A stretch of 64,000 nt of DNA, taken from NCBI RefSeq assembly GCF_000814845.2, contig NZ_CP010431.2, positions 3,844,001 to 3,908,000 on the forward strand. The letters run 5' to 3'. The notes under the pieces were generated by a model, which saw nothing but the letters and a program-made list of their open reading frames with translations, was not told the origin of the DNA and made no database searches. Below, piece after piece: positions 9,805 to 19,432 of the stretch (within the stretch, counting starts at the first letter, position 1; each line of letters opens with the position of its first letter). The DNA comes from Pandoraea sputorum. GTDB taxonomy: Bacteria; Pseudomonadota; Gammaproteobacteria; Burkholderiales; Burkholderiaceae. The position numbers and the translations under genes are program-made.

Positions 9805-10033
9805 GAGGCTCCTCGTCGTACAGGGGAACAGGGTGACACTGCTATAAGACCCAGAGAAATCTGGCAAAGGGTGAAGTATACCGGGGATTGGCACGACTTT
9901 CCCGACAGGATGAGGGGCGATGACATAGAATCTCGGGGCATTGCGCGCCGCCCCGGGGTTTTGTCCTTCGAAACCAACCGTCGATGCGGCATGGCCCTCA
10001 TTCGCTTCCCATTCGCCTCACACGCATCACCCG
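9805..10033. promoter_or_regulatory. divergent promoter region between hpnD and hpnC
   Basis: The 229 bases between the divergent starts of hpnD and hpnC must hold the promoters for the hpnD-hpnE-shc-hpnG arm and for hpnC. I see no confident promoter boxes or hairpin. The frame upstream of the hpnC ATG is open back to a TTG at 9941 but encodes no family-like sequence. Confidence 0.4.
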
Positions 10034-10888
10034 ATGACTTCCGACGCCAAGATCGAGCATTACGAGAACTTCCCGGTTGCCAGTGTCCTGCTGCCGCGCG
10101 AAATGCGCGCGCCGGTGGGCGTGATCTACAACTTCGCCCGCACGGCCGACGACATCGCCGACGAAGGGGACGCCACCGACGCACAGCGCCACGCCGGTCT
10201 GGCCGCCTATCAGGCCGAACTCGACAAGATTGCCGCCGGACAGCCGACGTCGCCCGACATGCCGCTGTTCGCTGCCCTGGCCCGCGTGATCGCCGAGCAC
10301 CGCCTGTCGGTACAACCGTTCTCCGATCTGCTCTCAGCCTTCGATCAGGACATCGAGACCAAGCGCTACGCCACCTTTGCCGACCTGCGCGACTACACGC
10401 GCCGCTCTGCCGATCCCGTCGGTCGCATCATGCTCGGCCTGTTCAAGCTCGACACCCCGGAGAACATCGCCTGCTCCGACGACATCTGTTCGGCGCTGCA
10501 ACTGATCAACTTCTGGCAGGACGTGGAGGTCGACTGGCGCAAGGCACGCGTGTATCTGCCGCAGGACGACATGGCCCGCTTTGGCGTCACCGACGCCGAC
10601 ATCGGCGCGCACCAGTACGACGACAAGTTCCGCGCGCTGATGCGCTACGAAGTCGACTTCGCCCGCAAGATGATGCTGCGTGGCGCACCGCTGGCGAACC
10701 GCGTGCCGGGTCGCTTCGGGCTGGAACTGTGCTGCGTGGTGCATGGGGGTCTGCGCATTCTCGACATGATCGAAGCCGTCGATTACGACGTCTTCCGTCA
10801 CCGCCCTCAACTGGGCAAGAGCGACGGCATCCGTGTCTTCCTGCGCGGCCTTGGCATGAAGCTGAGCGGCAGGCCGCCTAAGGCCTGA
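10034..10888 (+). CDS. hpnC: hydroxysqualene synthase HpnC
   Basis: Squalene/phytoene-synthase-family protein that converts presqualene diphosphate to hydroxysqualene, acting between HpnD and HpnE. The 284-residue product opens with the family-typical EHYENFPVASVLLP. It carries the metal-binding motifs RTADDIADEGD and NFWQDVEVDWRKARVYLP. The ATG lacks a clear Shine-Dalgarno sequence; a TTG 93 bases upstream is in frame but adds non-conserved residues, so I keep the ATG. hpnC stands alone on the plus strand, opposite hpnD. Confidence 0.94.
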   Translation: MTSDAKIEHYENFPVASVLLPREMRAPVGVIYNFARTADDIADEGDATDAQRHAGLAAYQAELDKIAAGQPTSPDMPLFAALARVIAEHRLSVQPFSDLLSAFDQDIETKRYATFADLRDYTRRSADPVGRIMLGLFKLDTPENIACSDDICSALQLINFWQDVEVDWRKARVYLPQDDMARFGVTDADIGAHQYDDKFRALMRYEVDFARKMMLRGAPLANRVPGRFGLELCCVVHGGLRILDMIEAVDYDVFRHRPQLGKSDGIRVFLRGLGMKLSGRPPKA

Positions 10889-11065
10889 ACGCGCAGGCAC
10901 CTCAGCGACGTGGCACCATCGAATACCTCGGTGCTGGCGCTTCTCTACCCTCCACGCCTACCTTAACGTGATGGGATAGCGCGGTCTGCCTGCCGGGCGC
11001 GTCGAAGGTCGCATTCAGATCCCCGGCCGCAGAACGCCCGTCCATCCCTCACGGAGTCCGGGCAC

Positions 11066-12016
11066 GTGAACCTGCCGGCCAGTCTTCAACGTCTCGCCTC
11101 GAACCGTTCGCCGGTGCGCTCGCACGCCGGGGTGCTGTTCGCCATCGTCATCGTGACCTGGGGCGTGAACTGGCCGGTCAGCAAGGCACTTCTCGCCCAC
11201 GTCTCGCCGTGGTGGAGCACCGCGCTTCGCTCGGCCATCGGCATGGCGACGCTGTTCGTCATCTGCGCGCTGAGCCGTCGTCTCGTACTTCCGCGCCAGG
11301 GCGATTTGCCGGTGATCCTGAGCGTCGGTCTGCTGCACATGACAGCATTCTCACTGCTCGTCGCGCTGAGCCTGCAATACGTCAGCGCCGGACGCTCCGC
11401 CGTACTCGCCTACACCACGCCACTCTGGGTGATGCCCGCCGCGCGCCTGTGGCTGGGCGAGGCACTCACCCCGCGACGCCTGCTCGGGCTGGCGTGCGGC
11501 CTGCTCGGTCTGCTGGTGATGTTCAACCCCATCGCCTTCGACTGGCACGACCACAACGCCGTTTTCGGCAATGCCCTCGTGCTGCTGTCCGCGTTCGTGT
11601 GGGCAATCGCCATCGTGCATATGCGTGCGCACCGATGGGTCAATGGCCCGTTCGAACTGAGCCCGTGGCAGTTGCTGCTGGCAAGCGTCATGCTGTGCTC
11701 GCTGGCGTTCGTCGTCGACGGTGCACCGCGCGTGACCGGCTGGGCCGGATTCTCGGCCTTGCTGACGTACGGCGGCGTGGTCGGCGGGGGCATTGCATAC
11801 TGGCTGGCGGGCACGGTCACGCGTCAGTTGCCTGCTGGCGTCACATCGCTCGGCTTGCTTGGCGTGCCCGTGGTCGGCACGCTGGCGTCGGCGCTGATCC
11901 TTCGCGAGTCGCTCGGGCTGGACGTCTGGATCGCGCTCGCGCTGATCGTCGGCGGCATCGCGCTGGGCACGGTGCCGCGTACTGCGACGCCATGCCGCAC
12001 CGAAGACCCTGCCTGA
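11066..12016 (+). CDS. EamA/DMT-family metabolite exporter
   Basis: Inner-membrane transporter of the drug/metabolite superfamily, 316 residues, with about ten predicted membrane helices arranged as two EamA repeats (roughly 25-155 and 165-300). Hallmarks include WGVNWPVSK in helix 1, and GRSAVLAYTTPLWV and LGLLGVPVVGTLASALIL in the two halves. The GTG start at 11066 is preceded by ACGGAG. The substrate cannot be inferred; relatives export amino acids or other small metabolites. No operon partner is obvious: the next gene starts 114 bases later. Confidence 0.85.
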   Translation: MNLPASLQRLASNRSPVRSHAGVLFAIVIVTWGVNWPVSKALLAHVSPWWSTALRSAIGMATLFVICALSRRLVLPRQGDLPVILSVGLLHMTAFSLLVALSLQYVSAGRSAVLAYTTPLWVMPAARLWLGEALTPRRLLGLACGLLGLLVMFNPIAFDWHDHNAVFGNALVLLSAFVWAIAIVHMRAHRWVNGPFELSPWQLLLASVMLCSLAFVVDGAPRVTGWAGFSALLTYGGVVGGGIAYWLAGTVTRQLPAGVTSLGLLGVPVVGTLASALILRESLGLDVWIALALIVGGIALGTVPRTATPCRTEDPA

Positions 12017-12130
12017 GCGCACCCGCGCTTGACCCATCGCAAGAACCGTTCGCGAAGCGAATGCCAGACTGCCGGAACTGCTGCGCCGCATGCCTTCGTG
12101 CGCCAGCACTTTTCGACGAACGGATCTGAC

Positions 12131-13300
12131 ATGAACGAGCAATGGCTGACGCTGGCCGGCCGCCGGCTGGTGCCGGTGGTGCAAGGCGGCATGGGTATCG
12201 GCATCTCCGCGCACCGGTTGGCGGGCACCGTGGCGAAGCACAACGGCATGGGGACGATTGCGAGCATCGACCTGCGCCACCATCACCCCGATCTGCTCGC
12301 TCAGGTGGACGGCACACGTGACAAGACCGCCATCGAAGCCGTCAACCTGATCGCCCTCGACCGCGAAATCCGCGCAGCCAAGGCGATTGCCGATGGCAAT
12401 GGTCTTGTGGCGGTCAACGTCATGAAGGCGGTGAGCGCGCATGCATCGCTCGTGCGTCAGGCATGCGAGAGCGGCGCGGACGCCATCGTCATGGGTGCCG
12501 GTCTCCCGCTCGATCTGCCCGAACTCACCGCCGCGCATCCGCACGTCGCGCTGATCCCGATTCTGTCGGACTCGCGTGGCGTCAGTCTTGTGCTGCGCAA
12601 GTGGATGAAGAAGGGCCGTCTGCCGGACGCCATCGTCATCGAGCACCCGGCGCACGCGGGCGGCCACCTCGGCGCGTCGCGCATCGAGGATCTGGGCGAC
12701 GCACGCTTCTCGTTCGACCGCGTGTTGACGGAATGCCGCGAGATCTACGCATCGCTAGGCATCGAATGGACGCAGGTGCCGCTGATCGTGGCGGGCGGCA
12801 TCCATCGTCACGAACAGGTACGGCACTGGCTCGCGCAAGGCGCAGCGGGCGTGCAGCTTGGGACGGCCTTCGCCGTGACCCAGGAATCCGACGCACATCC
12901 CGACTTCAAGCAAGTGCTGGCGAGTGCGCGCCCGGAAGACATCGCCGAGTTCACCAGCGTCGCAGGATTACCCGCGCGGGCGGTACTGACGCCGTGGTTG
13001 AAAAAGTATCTCTCACGCGAGACGGCCCTGCAAGCAAAGGCGAAAGCGCGTCAGTGTCTGGAGGGATTCGATTGCTTGCAGGCGTGCGGCTTACGCGATG
13101 GCGTTGCGCGCATCGGTCAGTTCTGTATCGACCTGAAGCTCGCGCAGGCCGTGCGTGGCGACGTGGCGCGCGGTCTCTTCTTCCGTGGCCGCGACCCGCT
13201 GCCGTTCGGCGAACGTATTCGTCCCGTGGCGGACCTGATGCGCTACTTGCTCACGGGCGAGCGTCCCACAGACGCGGACGCCGCACCGGCCGCCGGATAG
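12131..13300 (+). CDS. nitronate monooxygenase / NAD(P)H-dependent flavin oxidoreductase
   Basis: FMN-dependent TIM-barrel protein of the 2-nitropropane dioxygenase-like family, 389 residues. The N-terminal VVQGGMGIGIS is the conserved first strand and loop. EHPAHAGGHLG holds the catalytic-type histidine, and VAGGI plus GAAGVQLGTAF form the phosphate-binding end of the FMN site. Two cysteines in FDCLQACGLRDG belong to a C-terminal extension seen in a subgroup of these proteins. The reaction, nitronate oxidation or a reductase activity, cannot be settled from sequence. A convergent secreted protein gene follows two bases later. Confidence 0.85.
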   Translation: MNEQWLTLAGRRLVPVVQGGMGIGISAHRLAGTVAKHNGMGTIASIDLRHHHPDLLAQVDGTRDKTAIEAVNLIALDREIRAAKAIADGNGLVAVNVMKAVSAHASLVRQACESGADAIVMGAGLPLDLPELTAAHPHVALIPILSDSRGVSLVLRKWMKKGRLPDAIVIEHPAHAGGHLGASRIEDLGDARFSFDRVLTECREIYASLGIEWTQVPLIVAGGIHRHEQVRHWLAQGAAGVQLGTAFAVTQESDAHPDFKQVLASARPEDIAEFTSVAGLPARAVLTPWLKKYLSRETALQAKAKARQCLEGFDCLQACGLRDGVARIGQFCIDLKLAQAVRGDVARGLFFRGRDPLPFGERIRPVADLMRYLLTGERPTDADAAPAAG

Positions 13301-13302
13301 GC

Positions 13303-14028
13303 CTACTCAGCAGGGGCCGACGGCTTCGAGACCGGCGCGGACACCGGGGGCTGTGTCGCAGACGAAGTGGGCGGCGCAGTGGGTGGCGAGGTGAGCGGCG
13401 CAGACAACACCCCGGACGCGGGCACGCCCGCTGCTTCCCGCACGGCACCGATGCGCCCGGTCGGCTCGGCGGGCACCGGAACCCGCTCCGTCGTGCGTTC
13501 GGCCATGCGCTTGTCGAAAAACGCCGCGAGTGCCGGGTCGTTCACCTTGAGATCGAACTGACGCTCATCCACCGCATTGAAATAGCCGTCGCATATCTCC
13601 GCTTTGGCGGATTGCGTCGGCTGATCGTCGATGGTGTTCGAGTACACGACGAACTGGCGTTCGACGAGCTTCGGAAACTGGTTGGTGAGGAGATCGTCGA
13701 AGCGCTGACGTGCTTCGGGGTCGGTGTAGACGGCGCGCAGTTCGTCGCGCACGCGCTGACCTTCGGCGAGATAGTCGCGATGCCGCGCCTGCCATGCACG
13801 CAACACCGTATTCCCGTGCGCCTTGGTCGCCTCGCTATACAGCCCGCACTTCTGCACAAGCCGGTCGAGCACCTCACCGACGCCCTCGGGCGACGCAATC
13901 GCCGCGCCCATCAACTCTGCGTCGTTCTTGTATCGGGGCGGTTGCGCGAGCGCCGCCGTCGTCCAGACAAGCGCCGTGCCCGCGAAGGTGCAGGCGAACA
14001 GGCGTCGCAATGCTTTGCCAGATAGCAT
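13303..14028 (-). CDS. secreted hypothetical protein with Pro/Ser/Thr-rich tail
   Basis: A 241-residue protein I do not recognise. Residues 1-28 look like a Sec signal peptide (basic start, FACTFAGTALVWTTAALA core, cleavage before QPP). The mature part is charged and helical up to about residue 175. The tail is rich in proline, serine and threonine (SPPTAPPTSSATQ), like a linker or wall-spanning tail. The ATG at 14028 is chosen because it begins the signal peptide; a longer frame reaches 14148. It is convergent with the flavin oxidoreductase gene and probably periplasmic. Confidence 0.7.
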   Translation of the reverse strand: MLSGKALRRLFACTFAGTALVWTTAALAQPPRYKNDAELMGAAIASPEGVGEVLDRLVQKCGLYSEATKAHGNTVLRAWQARHRDYLAEGQRVRDELRAVYTDPEARQRFDDLLTNQFPKLVERQFVVYSNTIDDQPTQSAKAEICDGYFNAVDERQFDLKVNDPALAAFFDKRMAERTTERVPVPAEPTGRIGAVREAAGVPASGVLSAPLTSPPTAPPTSSATQPPVSAPVSKPSAPAE

Positions 14029-14189
14029 GATTGCCGGATCAAAGGGATGGCGGGCTCGGAAGGCCCCGCTCTTGGAGATATCGCATCGGCCACGACGTCG
14101 ATGGCTGCATCTTAGCCGAAGTTTGTGAGTGCGGGACCAGACCTGCATCTAGCCGCCATCACGTCGCCATCACGCCCCCATCAAGCCGA

Positions 14190-15107
14190 TCAAGCCACCG
14201 GACAGGCGTCCGGCCCGAGCTTGGCGACCATGTAGCGCACGAAGTCGTCGAGCTTGGACGACACGTAGCGCCCCGCCAGATGCACGAGATGCATCGGCTC
14301 GCTCAATTGCGCCTGCGCTTCGAGCACGCGCACCAGACGCCCCGCCTCCACCTCAGGTGCGAGCAGATACTCAGGCAGCAGCGCGATGCCCATGCCATAC
14401 ACCGCCGCCTGAAGCTGCGCGAGCGGATTGTGCGCGATGAGACGCGCATCGCCCGACGCCCCCGTCGACGCAAACTCCCAGCGCCCGAGCACCTCGTCGT
14501 AACGAAAACCAAGGCAATCGTGCCCGGCCAGATCGGCGGGCTGACGGGGCACACCGCGTCGCGCGAGATAGCCGGGCGATGCGCACGCCACGCGCGTCAC
14601 GCCGCGCAACGTGTGCGCGACCAGTCCCGGTTCGGGATTGCCGCCCGCCTGAAACGCGGCGTGAATGCCCTCTTCCTCCAGATCGACGGCCCGGTCCTTG
14701 AGCGCGAGGTCGAGCGCCACGTCCGGATGCGTCTGCAAGTACTCCGCGAAGATCGGCATGAGCAGATGCGAGCCGACCGTAGTGGGTGCGCTCACACGAA
14801 TCTGGCCGACAGGCCGCGAGATCGCCGACGCGAGCAGCGCCCCCGCAGGACTCCCGTCGCCCAACGCGTCAGCCGTCTCGACCCGCGCGAGCACTTCGGC
14901 ACACTCGGTGTAGTAGCGCTCGCCGAGTTCGGTGGGCACCTGACGCCGTCCGCTACGGCGCAGCAACGGCTGGCCGAGCCGGGTTTCGAGCGCCTGCACG
15001 TGGCGCGTGGCCGTGACGGCCGACATGCCACAAGCGGACGCACCGGCAGACAGACTACCGGCGCGCACCACCTGCACAAACACCTCCATGCATTTGAGGC
15101 GGTCCAT
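14190..15107 (-). CDS. LysR-family transcriptional regulator next to cyo
   Basis: 305 residues: an N-terminal winged helix-turn-helix (about 1-60, MEVFVQVVRAGSLSAGASA), then a periplasmic-binding-like effector domain from about residue 95. Its ATG lies two bases after the cyoD stop on the same strand, so it is probably transcribed as the fifth gene of the cyo operon. Most LysR genes instead sit divergent from their target. The effector is unknown. It could autoregulate cyo in response to a respiratory or metabolic signal, or merely be read through. Confidence 0.88.
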   Translation of the reverse strand: MDRLKCMEVFVQVVRAGSLSAGASACGMSAVTATRHVQALETRLGQPLLRRSGRRQVPTELGERYYTECAEVLARVETADALGDGSPAGALLASAISRPVGQIRVSAPTTVGSHLLMPIFAEYLQTHPDVALDLALKDRAVDLEEEGIHAAFQAGGNPEPGLVAHTLRGVTRVACASPGYLARRGVPRQPADLAGHDCLGFRYDEVLGRWEFASTGASGDARLIAHNPLAQLQAAVYGMGIALLPEYLLAPEVEAGRLVRVLEAQAQLSEPMHLVHLAGRYVSSKLDDFVRYMVAKLGPDACPVA

Positions 15108-15109
15108 GG

Positions 15110-15481
15110 TCAGTCGCGCAGCTTCGCCCGGTCGATCGACATGTGCGTCGGCATCATGTTCTCGTTGGCGTTATGCATCACCCACAACGAACCCGCAACG
15201 ATGATCGCAATCAGCCCGGCCGTACACAGGAAGATGGCCGAGTTCTGACGCTGGCTGCGCTTCGCACCGATGTGCAGGAAGTACACCAATTGCACCACCA
15301 ACTGCGCCACACACAGCACGACGATGGTCGCCAACCCCCAGCCGCTCGGCACGAGCTTGAGCATGACGGCGCCGAACGACGCGAACGTCAGCACCAGCGA
15401 CAGGAAGAACCCGACGATGTAATCGCGCAGATGGCTCTGCGAGGCGTAAGCGCCGTGGTCGTGAACTTGCGCGCGCGTCAT
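15110..15481 (-). CDS. cyoD: cytochrome o ubiquinol oxidase subunit IV
   Basis: Small membrane subunit of cytochrome bo3 quinol oxidase, 123 residues with three membrane helices ([39 protein letters not shown] and a third near [17 protein letters not shown]). Subunit IV assists assembly of subunit I and carries no cofactors. I chose the ATG at 15481, which overlaps the cyoC stop (ATGA). It is the last structural gene of cyoABCD; no cyoE heme O synthase follows, so that function must be encoded elsewhere. Confidence 0.93.
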   Translation of the reverse strand: MTRAQVHDHGAYASQSHLRDYIVGFFLSLVLTFASFGAVMLKLVPSGWGLATIVVLCVAQLVVQLVYFLHIGAKRSQRQNSAIFLCTAGLIAIIVAGSLWVMHNANENMMPTHMSIDRAKLRD

Positions 15482-16113
15482 ACGAACTCCCGCAGATAGA
15501 CGAAGGTGAAGACACAGATCCAGACGAGATCCAGAAAGTGCCAGAACAGGCTCAGGCATTGCAGACGGCGACGCACGACCGGATCGAAGCCGAAGCGTCC
15601 GATCTGATGGATCATCACAACGAGCCACAGCAGGCCGCACGTCACGTGCAGGCCGTGCGTGCCCACCAGCGTGAAGAATGCCGAGAGGAACGCGCTGCGC
15701 CCCGGGCCTGCGCCTTCGTGCAGCAACGCCGAGAACTCATAGATCTCCATCGAGACGAACGCCGCACCGAGGGCGAACGTGATCCAGAGCCAGCGCTGGA
15801 CGACGCCCTCGTTGCCCGGACGCATCGACAGCGATGCCAGCCCGAACGTGAAGCTCGAGAGCAGCAGCAGCATCGTCTCGCCGAGCACGAACGGCAGCTC
15901 GAACAGTTCGCGACCGGTCGGCCCACCGGCCGTGTTCGCGGCGAGCACGCCGAACGTCGCGAACAACACGCAGAAGATGAGACAGTCGCTCATCAGGTAG
16001 ATCCAGAAGCCGAGCGTCGTCGTAGCGCCTGCGTCGTGGTGCCCGTGAGCAAGGGCGTCAGCCCCGGCGGCGGCGCCGTGACCGTGTGAGGTATGAAGGG
16101 ATGCCGAGGACAT
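15478..16113 (-). CDS. cyoC: cytochrome o ubiquinol oxidase subunit III
   Basis: Integral-membrane subunit III of the bo3-type quinol oxidase, 211 residues, heme-copper oxidase subunit III fold with five membrane helices. The N-terminal stretch is rich in histidine (HTSHGHG and AHGHHDAG), followed by [21 protein letters not shown]. The typical [14 protein letters not shown] segment is present. Its ATG overlaps the cyoB stop, and its own stop overlaps cyoD, indicating tight coupling through the operon. Confidence 0.95.
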   Translation of the reverse strand: MSSASLHTSHGHGAAAGADALAHGHHDAGATTTLGFWIYLMSDCLIFCVLFATFGVLAANTAGGPTGRELFELPFVLGETMLLLLSSFTFGLASLSMRPGNEGVVQRWLWITFALGAAFVSMEIYEFSALLHEGAGPGRSAFLSAFFTLVGTHGLHVTCGLLWLVVMIHQIGRFGFDPVVRRRLQCLSLFWHFLDLVWICVFTFVYLREFV

Positions 16114-18119
16114 CAGGCGGCCTTTTGCAGAGATTGATGCGCGCGATGCGCGGCACGCAGGTCGGCAAAGCGGGCGTTTTCGATACGCTCCACTTCAGCC
16201 GCCGGCACGTAGTAATCGACGTCGCGGTCGTAGGTGCGCCACAGGAACGTGGCAATCGTCGCGATCAGGCTCGCACCGGCCAGCCACCAGATGTGCCAGA
16301 TCAGCGCAAAGCACATCACGAAGCTGAACGCCGAGACGATGAACCCGGTGCCGGTATTACGCGGCATGTGGATCTCTTCGTAGTGCGTGGGTTGCACATA
16401 GGCCAGACCACGTTCCTTGTCGTCCCAATGCTGCTCCAGCGAGTCGATGTGCGGCACGTGCGCGAAGTTGTAGAACGGCGCGGGCGAAGACGTCGCCCAT
16501 TCCAGGCTGCGCGCGTCCCACGGATCGCCCGTCAGATCGCGGTTGGCGTTGCGCTCGCGAATGCTCACGACGAGTTGCACGCCGAAGGACAGAATGCCCA
16601 GACCGATCAATGCGGCACCGACCGCCGCCACGATGAGGTACGGCTGCCAGTCCGCCTGCACGTAGTGGTTCATGCGGCGCGTCATGCCCTTGAAACCGAG
16701 CACGTACAGCGGCATGAACGCGAGGTAGAAGCCGATCAGCCAGCAGGCGAACGAGAACTTGCCCCAACGTTCGTTGAGCGTGAAGCCGAAGACCTTCGGG
16801 AACCAGAACGTAATGCCCGCGAGGCAGCCGAACACCACGCCACCGATGATCACATTGTGGAAGTGCGCCACGAGGAACAACGAGTTGTGCAGCACGAAGT
16901 CCGCACCCGGCACGGCCAGGAGCACGCCGGTCATGCCGCCGATGGCGAACGTCACCATGAAGCCGATGGTCCAGAGCGTGGCCGAGTGGTAGCGGATACG
17001 ACCCTGATACATCGTGAACAGCCAGTTGAACAGCTTCACGCCGGTCGGGATCGAGATGATCGTCGTCATGATGCCGAAGAACGCATTGACGTTCGCGCCC
17101 GACCCCATCGTGAAGAAGTGGTGCAGCCAGACGAAGAACGACAGAATGCCGATCGACGACGTGGCGTAGACCATCGACTTGTAGCCGAACAGCGGTTTGC
17201 GCGAGAACGTGGCGATGATTTCCGAGAACGCACCGAACGCGGGCAGGATCAGGATGTACACCTCCGGGTGGCCCCAGATCCAGATCAGGTTCACGTACAT
17301 CATGGCGTTGCCGCCGAGTTCGTTCGTGAAGAAGTGCATGCCGAGGTAACGGTCGGCGGTGAGTAGCGCGAGCGTGGCGGTCAGCACCGGGAACACGGCG
17401 ACGATCAGGATGTTGGTGATCAGCGCGGTCCACGTGAACACCGGCATCTTCATCAGGTTCATGCCCGGCGCACGCATGCGCAGAATCGTGACGATGAAGT
17501 TGATGCCGGTCAGCGTGGTGCCCAGCCCCGATATCTGTAGCGACCAGATGTAGTAATCCACCCCGACCGTCGGGCTATATCCCAGCTCCGAGAGTGGCGG
17601 ATACGCGACCCAGCCCGTCGCGGCGAAATCGCCGACGAACATCGACATCATGACGAGTACCGCGCCCATGGCCGAGAGCCAGAACGACAGCGAGTTCACG
17701 AACGGGAACGCGACGTCGCGTGCACCGATCTGCAACGGCACGATCACGTTCATCAGGCCCAGCACCAGCGGCGTGGCCACGAAGAAGATCATGATGACGC
17801 CGTGCGCCGTGAAGATCTGATCGTAGTGATGTGGCGGCAGATAGCCCGCCTCACCACCGGCAGCGATGGCTTGCTGCGCGCGCATCATGATCGCGTCGGC
17901 AAAGCCGCGCAGCATCATGACGAGCGCGAGGATGATGTACATCACACCAATGCGCTTGTGGTCGACGGAGGTAATCCACTCCGTCCACAGATAGCCCCAC
18001 TTCCTGAAGTACGTAATAGCGCCGAGCAGCGCCGCGCCGCCCAGCAGCACGACAACGAGCGTGCCCATGATGATGGGCTCGTGCAGCGGGATGGCGTCGA
18101 GATCGAGTTTTCCGAACAT
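16113..18119 (-). CDS. cyoB: cytochrome o ubiquinol oxidase subunit I
   Basis: Catalytic subunit of the proton-pumping bo3 quinol oxidase: it holds the low-spin heme and the heme o3-CuB site that reduces oxygen. The 668-residue protein has the CuB-ligand and His-Tyr region [12 protein letters not shown], the HHFFTMG histidine pair and the heme-binding HFHNVIIGG segment. The N-terminal [13 protein letters not shown] and the extra C-terminal helices are typical of CyoB rather than of aa3-type CoxA. It follows cyoA by three bases. Confidence 0.97.
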   Translation of the reverse strand: MFGKLDLDAIPLHEPIIMGTLVVVLLGGAALLGAITYFRKWGYLWTEWITSVDHKRIGVMYIILALVMMLRGFADAIMMRAQQAIAAGGEAGYLPPHHYDQIFTAHGVIMIFFVATPLVLGLMNVIVPLQIGARDVAFPFVNSLSFWLSAMGAVLVMMSMFVGDFAATGWVAYPPLSELGYSPTVGVDYYIWSLQISGLGTTLTGINFIVTILRMRAPGMNLMKMPVFTWTALITNILIVAVFPVLTATLALLTADRYLGMHFFTNELGGNAMMYVNLIWIWGHPEVYILILPAFGAFSEIIATFSRKPLFGYKSMVYATSSIGILSFFVWLHHFFTMGSGANVNAFFGIMTTIISIPTGVKLFNWLFTMYQGRIRYHSATLWTIGFMVTFAIGGMTGVLLAVPGADFVLHNSLFLVAHFHNVIIGGVVFGCLAGITFWFPKVFGFTLNERWGKFSFACWLIGFYLAFMPLYVLGFKGMTRRMNHYVQADWQPYLIVAAVGAALIGLGILSFGVQLVVSIRERNANRDLTGDPWDARSLEWATSSPAPFYNFAHVPHIDSLEQHWDDKERGLAYVQPTHYEEIHMPRNTGTGFIVSAFSFVMCFALIWHIWWLAGASLIATIATFLWRTYDRDVDYYVPAAEVERIENARFADLRAAHRAHQSLQKAA

Positions 18120-18122
18120 GAC

Positions 18123-19208
18123 TTACTCCGTGAGCGCGCGCTGCGATGCGGGTTGTGCACCGGCCTCGCGCTCGGGACGCTGCGCGAGGAGCGCGCGGCT
18201 GTCCAGTTGGCCGTCCACGCGGCAATTGGCGGCGGCGATGATGTCGTCGATGGCACTGCTGCCCGAAACACGCATGCCTTGCGTACCTTGTGTGCCACCG
18301 TCCATCGGCCCCATGTACTTGCCGACGACCGCGTCGAACAGGCCCGGCATGACATTGGCGTAAATGGCGACCGGCGCAGCAGTGCCCGGCTGTTCGAGCT
18401 TCACGTAGGTCGGCGCATCGAGCGTGTCGGGCACGCCCTGCGCTTGCCTGATCCACTTGTCGAAGTCGCCCTGCGACGTGACATGCGCCTTGAAGTGCAT
18501 GTCCGAGAAGCCCGGGCCGCTATAGGCGGACGACATCCCCGCGTAAGTGCCGGTCTCGTTCGCGATCAGGTGCAGCTTGGTCTGCATGCCCGACATCGCG
18601 TAGACCATGCTGCCCAGTTGCGGGATGAAGAACGCATTCATCAGCGACTCGGCCGTGATCTTGAATTCCACGGGCGTGTCGACCGGCAGCACAAGCTTGT
18701 TGACGGTCGCAACCTTGTAGTCCGGGTAGATAAACAGCCACTTCCAGTTCAGCGCCACGACCTCCACGCGCACCGGCGGCTTGTCGGCAGCGATGGGTTC
18801 GATGGGCTGGTAGGGATCGAGTTTGTGCGTCGTCTCCCAGATCATCACGGCAAGCGCCACGACGATGATCACGGGAATCGTCCACACGACGACTTCGATC
18901 TTGGTGGAGTGGGACCACTTCGGCGAGTAGGTCGCCGCGGTGTTGGTCTCGCGGTAGCGCCAGAAGAACACAAGCGTGAGCACGATGACCGGGATCACGA
19001 CAAGCAGCATGACGCCCAACGCGATCAGGATCAGGTGTTTTTCCTGCTCACCGACACTGCCTTTGGGGTCAAACAGCTCCATCGTGCAGCCGCTCATGGG
19101 CACCATCGCCATCGCAGCGGCGACGCGCGCACACCACGTGCGCCAACGCGCGCCGGGTGTCGTGTCTGCCCTTCCTCTGCGGGTGAGCGAGACGTTATGC
19201 ATGGACAT
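18123..19208 (-). CDS. cyoA: cytochrome o ubiquinol oxidase subunit II
   Basis: Membrane-anchored subunit II of the quinol oxidase, 361 residues. A lipoprotein signal ends in MSGC (C41), followed by two membrane helices and a periplasmic cupredoxin-fold domain. The domain lacks the CuA cysteine pair, as expected for a quinol rather than cytochrome c oxidase. The ATG at 19208 has AGAGG six bases upstream; a second ATG two codons in is possible. First gene of cyoABCD; its promoter must lie in the 145 bases up to the terminator at 19354. Confidence 0.95.
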   Translation of the reverse strand: MSMHNVSLTRRGRADTTPGARWRTWCARVAAAMAMVPMSGCTMELFDPKGSVGEQEKHLILIALGVMLLVVIPVIVLTLVFFWRYRETNTAATYSPKWSHSTKIEVVVWTIPVIIVVALAVMIWETTHKLDPYQPIEPIAADKPPVRVEVVALNWKWLFIYPDYKVATVNKLVLPVDTPVEFKITAESLMNAFFIPQLGSMVYAMSGMQTKLHLIANETGTYAGMSSAYSGPGFSDMHFKAHVTSQGDFDKWIRQAQGVPDTLDAPTYVKLEQPGTAAPVAIYANVMPGLFDAVVGKYMGPMDGGTQGTQGMRVSGSSAIDDIIAAANCRVDGQLDSRALLAQRPEREAGAQPASQRALTE

Positions 19209-19353
19209 CTTAAGCCTCTATGTATGGATACACTATTTGCTTGACGAATGCTACGCATGCACATATTCCATACATCGCGACATAATGACGCACTCGGGAA
19301 CTGAAGGTTCGCGCATTGAAACCGAGATTGCGCAATACCACATCAGATGAAAA

Positions 19354-19382
19354 AACGCCAGGAATTGGCAATTCCTGGCGTT
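19354..19382 (-). terminator. rho-independent terminator after the autotransporter gene
   Basis: AACGCCAGGAATT (19354-19366) and AATTCCTGGCGTT (19370-19382) form a perfect 13-base-pair stem with a 3-base loop. Read on the minus strand it is followed by a T-run, so it terminates the leftward autotransporter transcript and insulates cyoA. Confidence 0.9.
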
Positions 19383-19432
19383 CTTCAGTCTTATCTTTGT
19401 TTAGCGCTTTGACGCAATCATATTTACATACA

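Noticed and set aside
9112..10881. 589-codon plus-strand frame spanning hpnD and hpnC
   Set aside because: It runs through hpnD antisense and hpnC in a different frame; no coherent domain.
12029..12130. Upstream extension of the flavin oxidoreductase frame
   Set aside because: The ATG at 12131 gives the conserved N-terminus; the 34 extra residues are not family-like.
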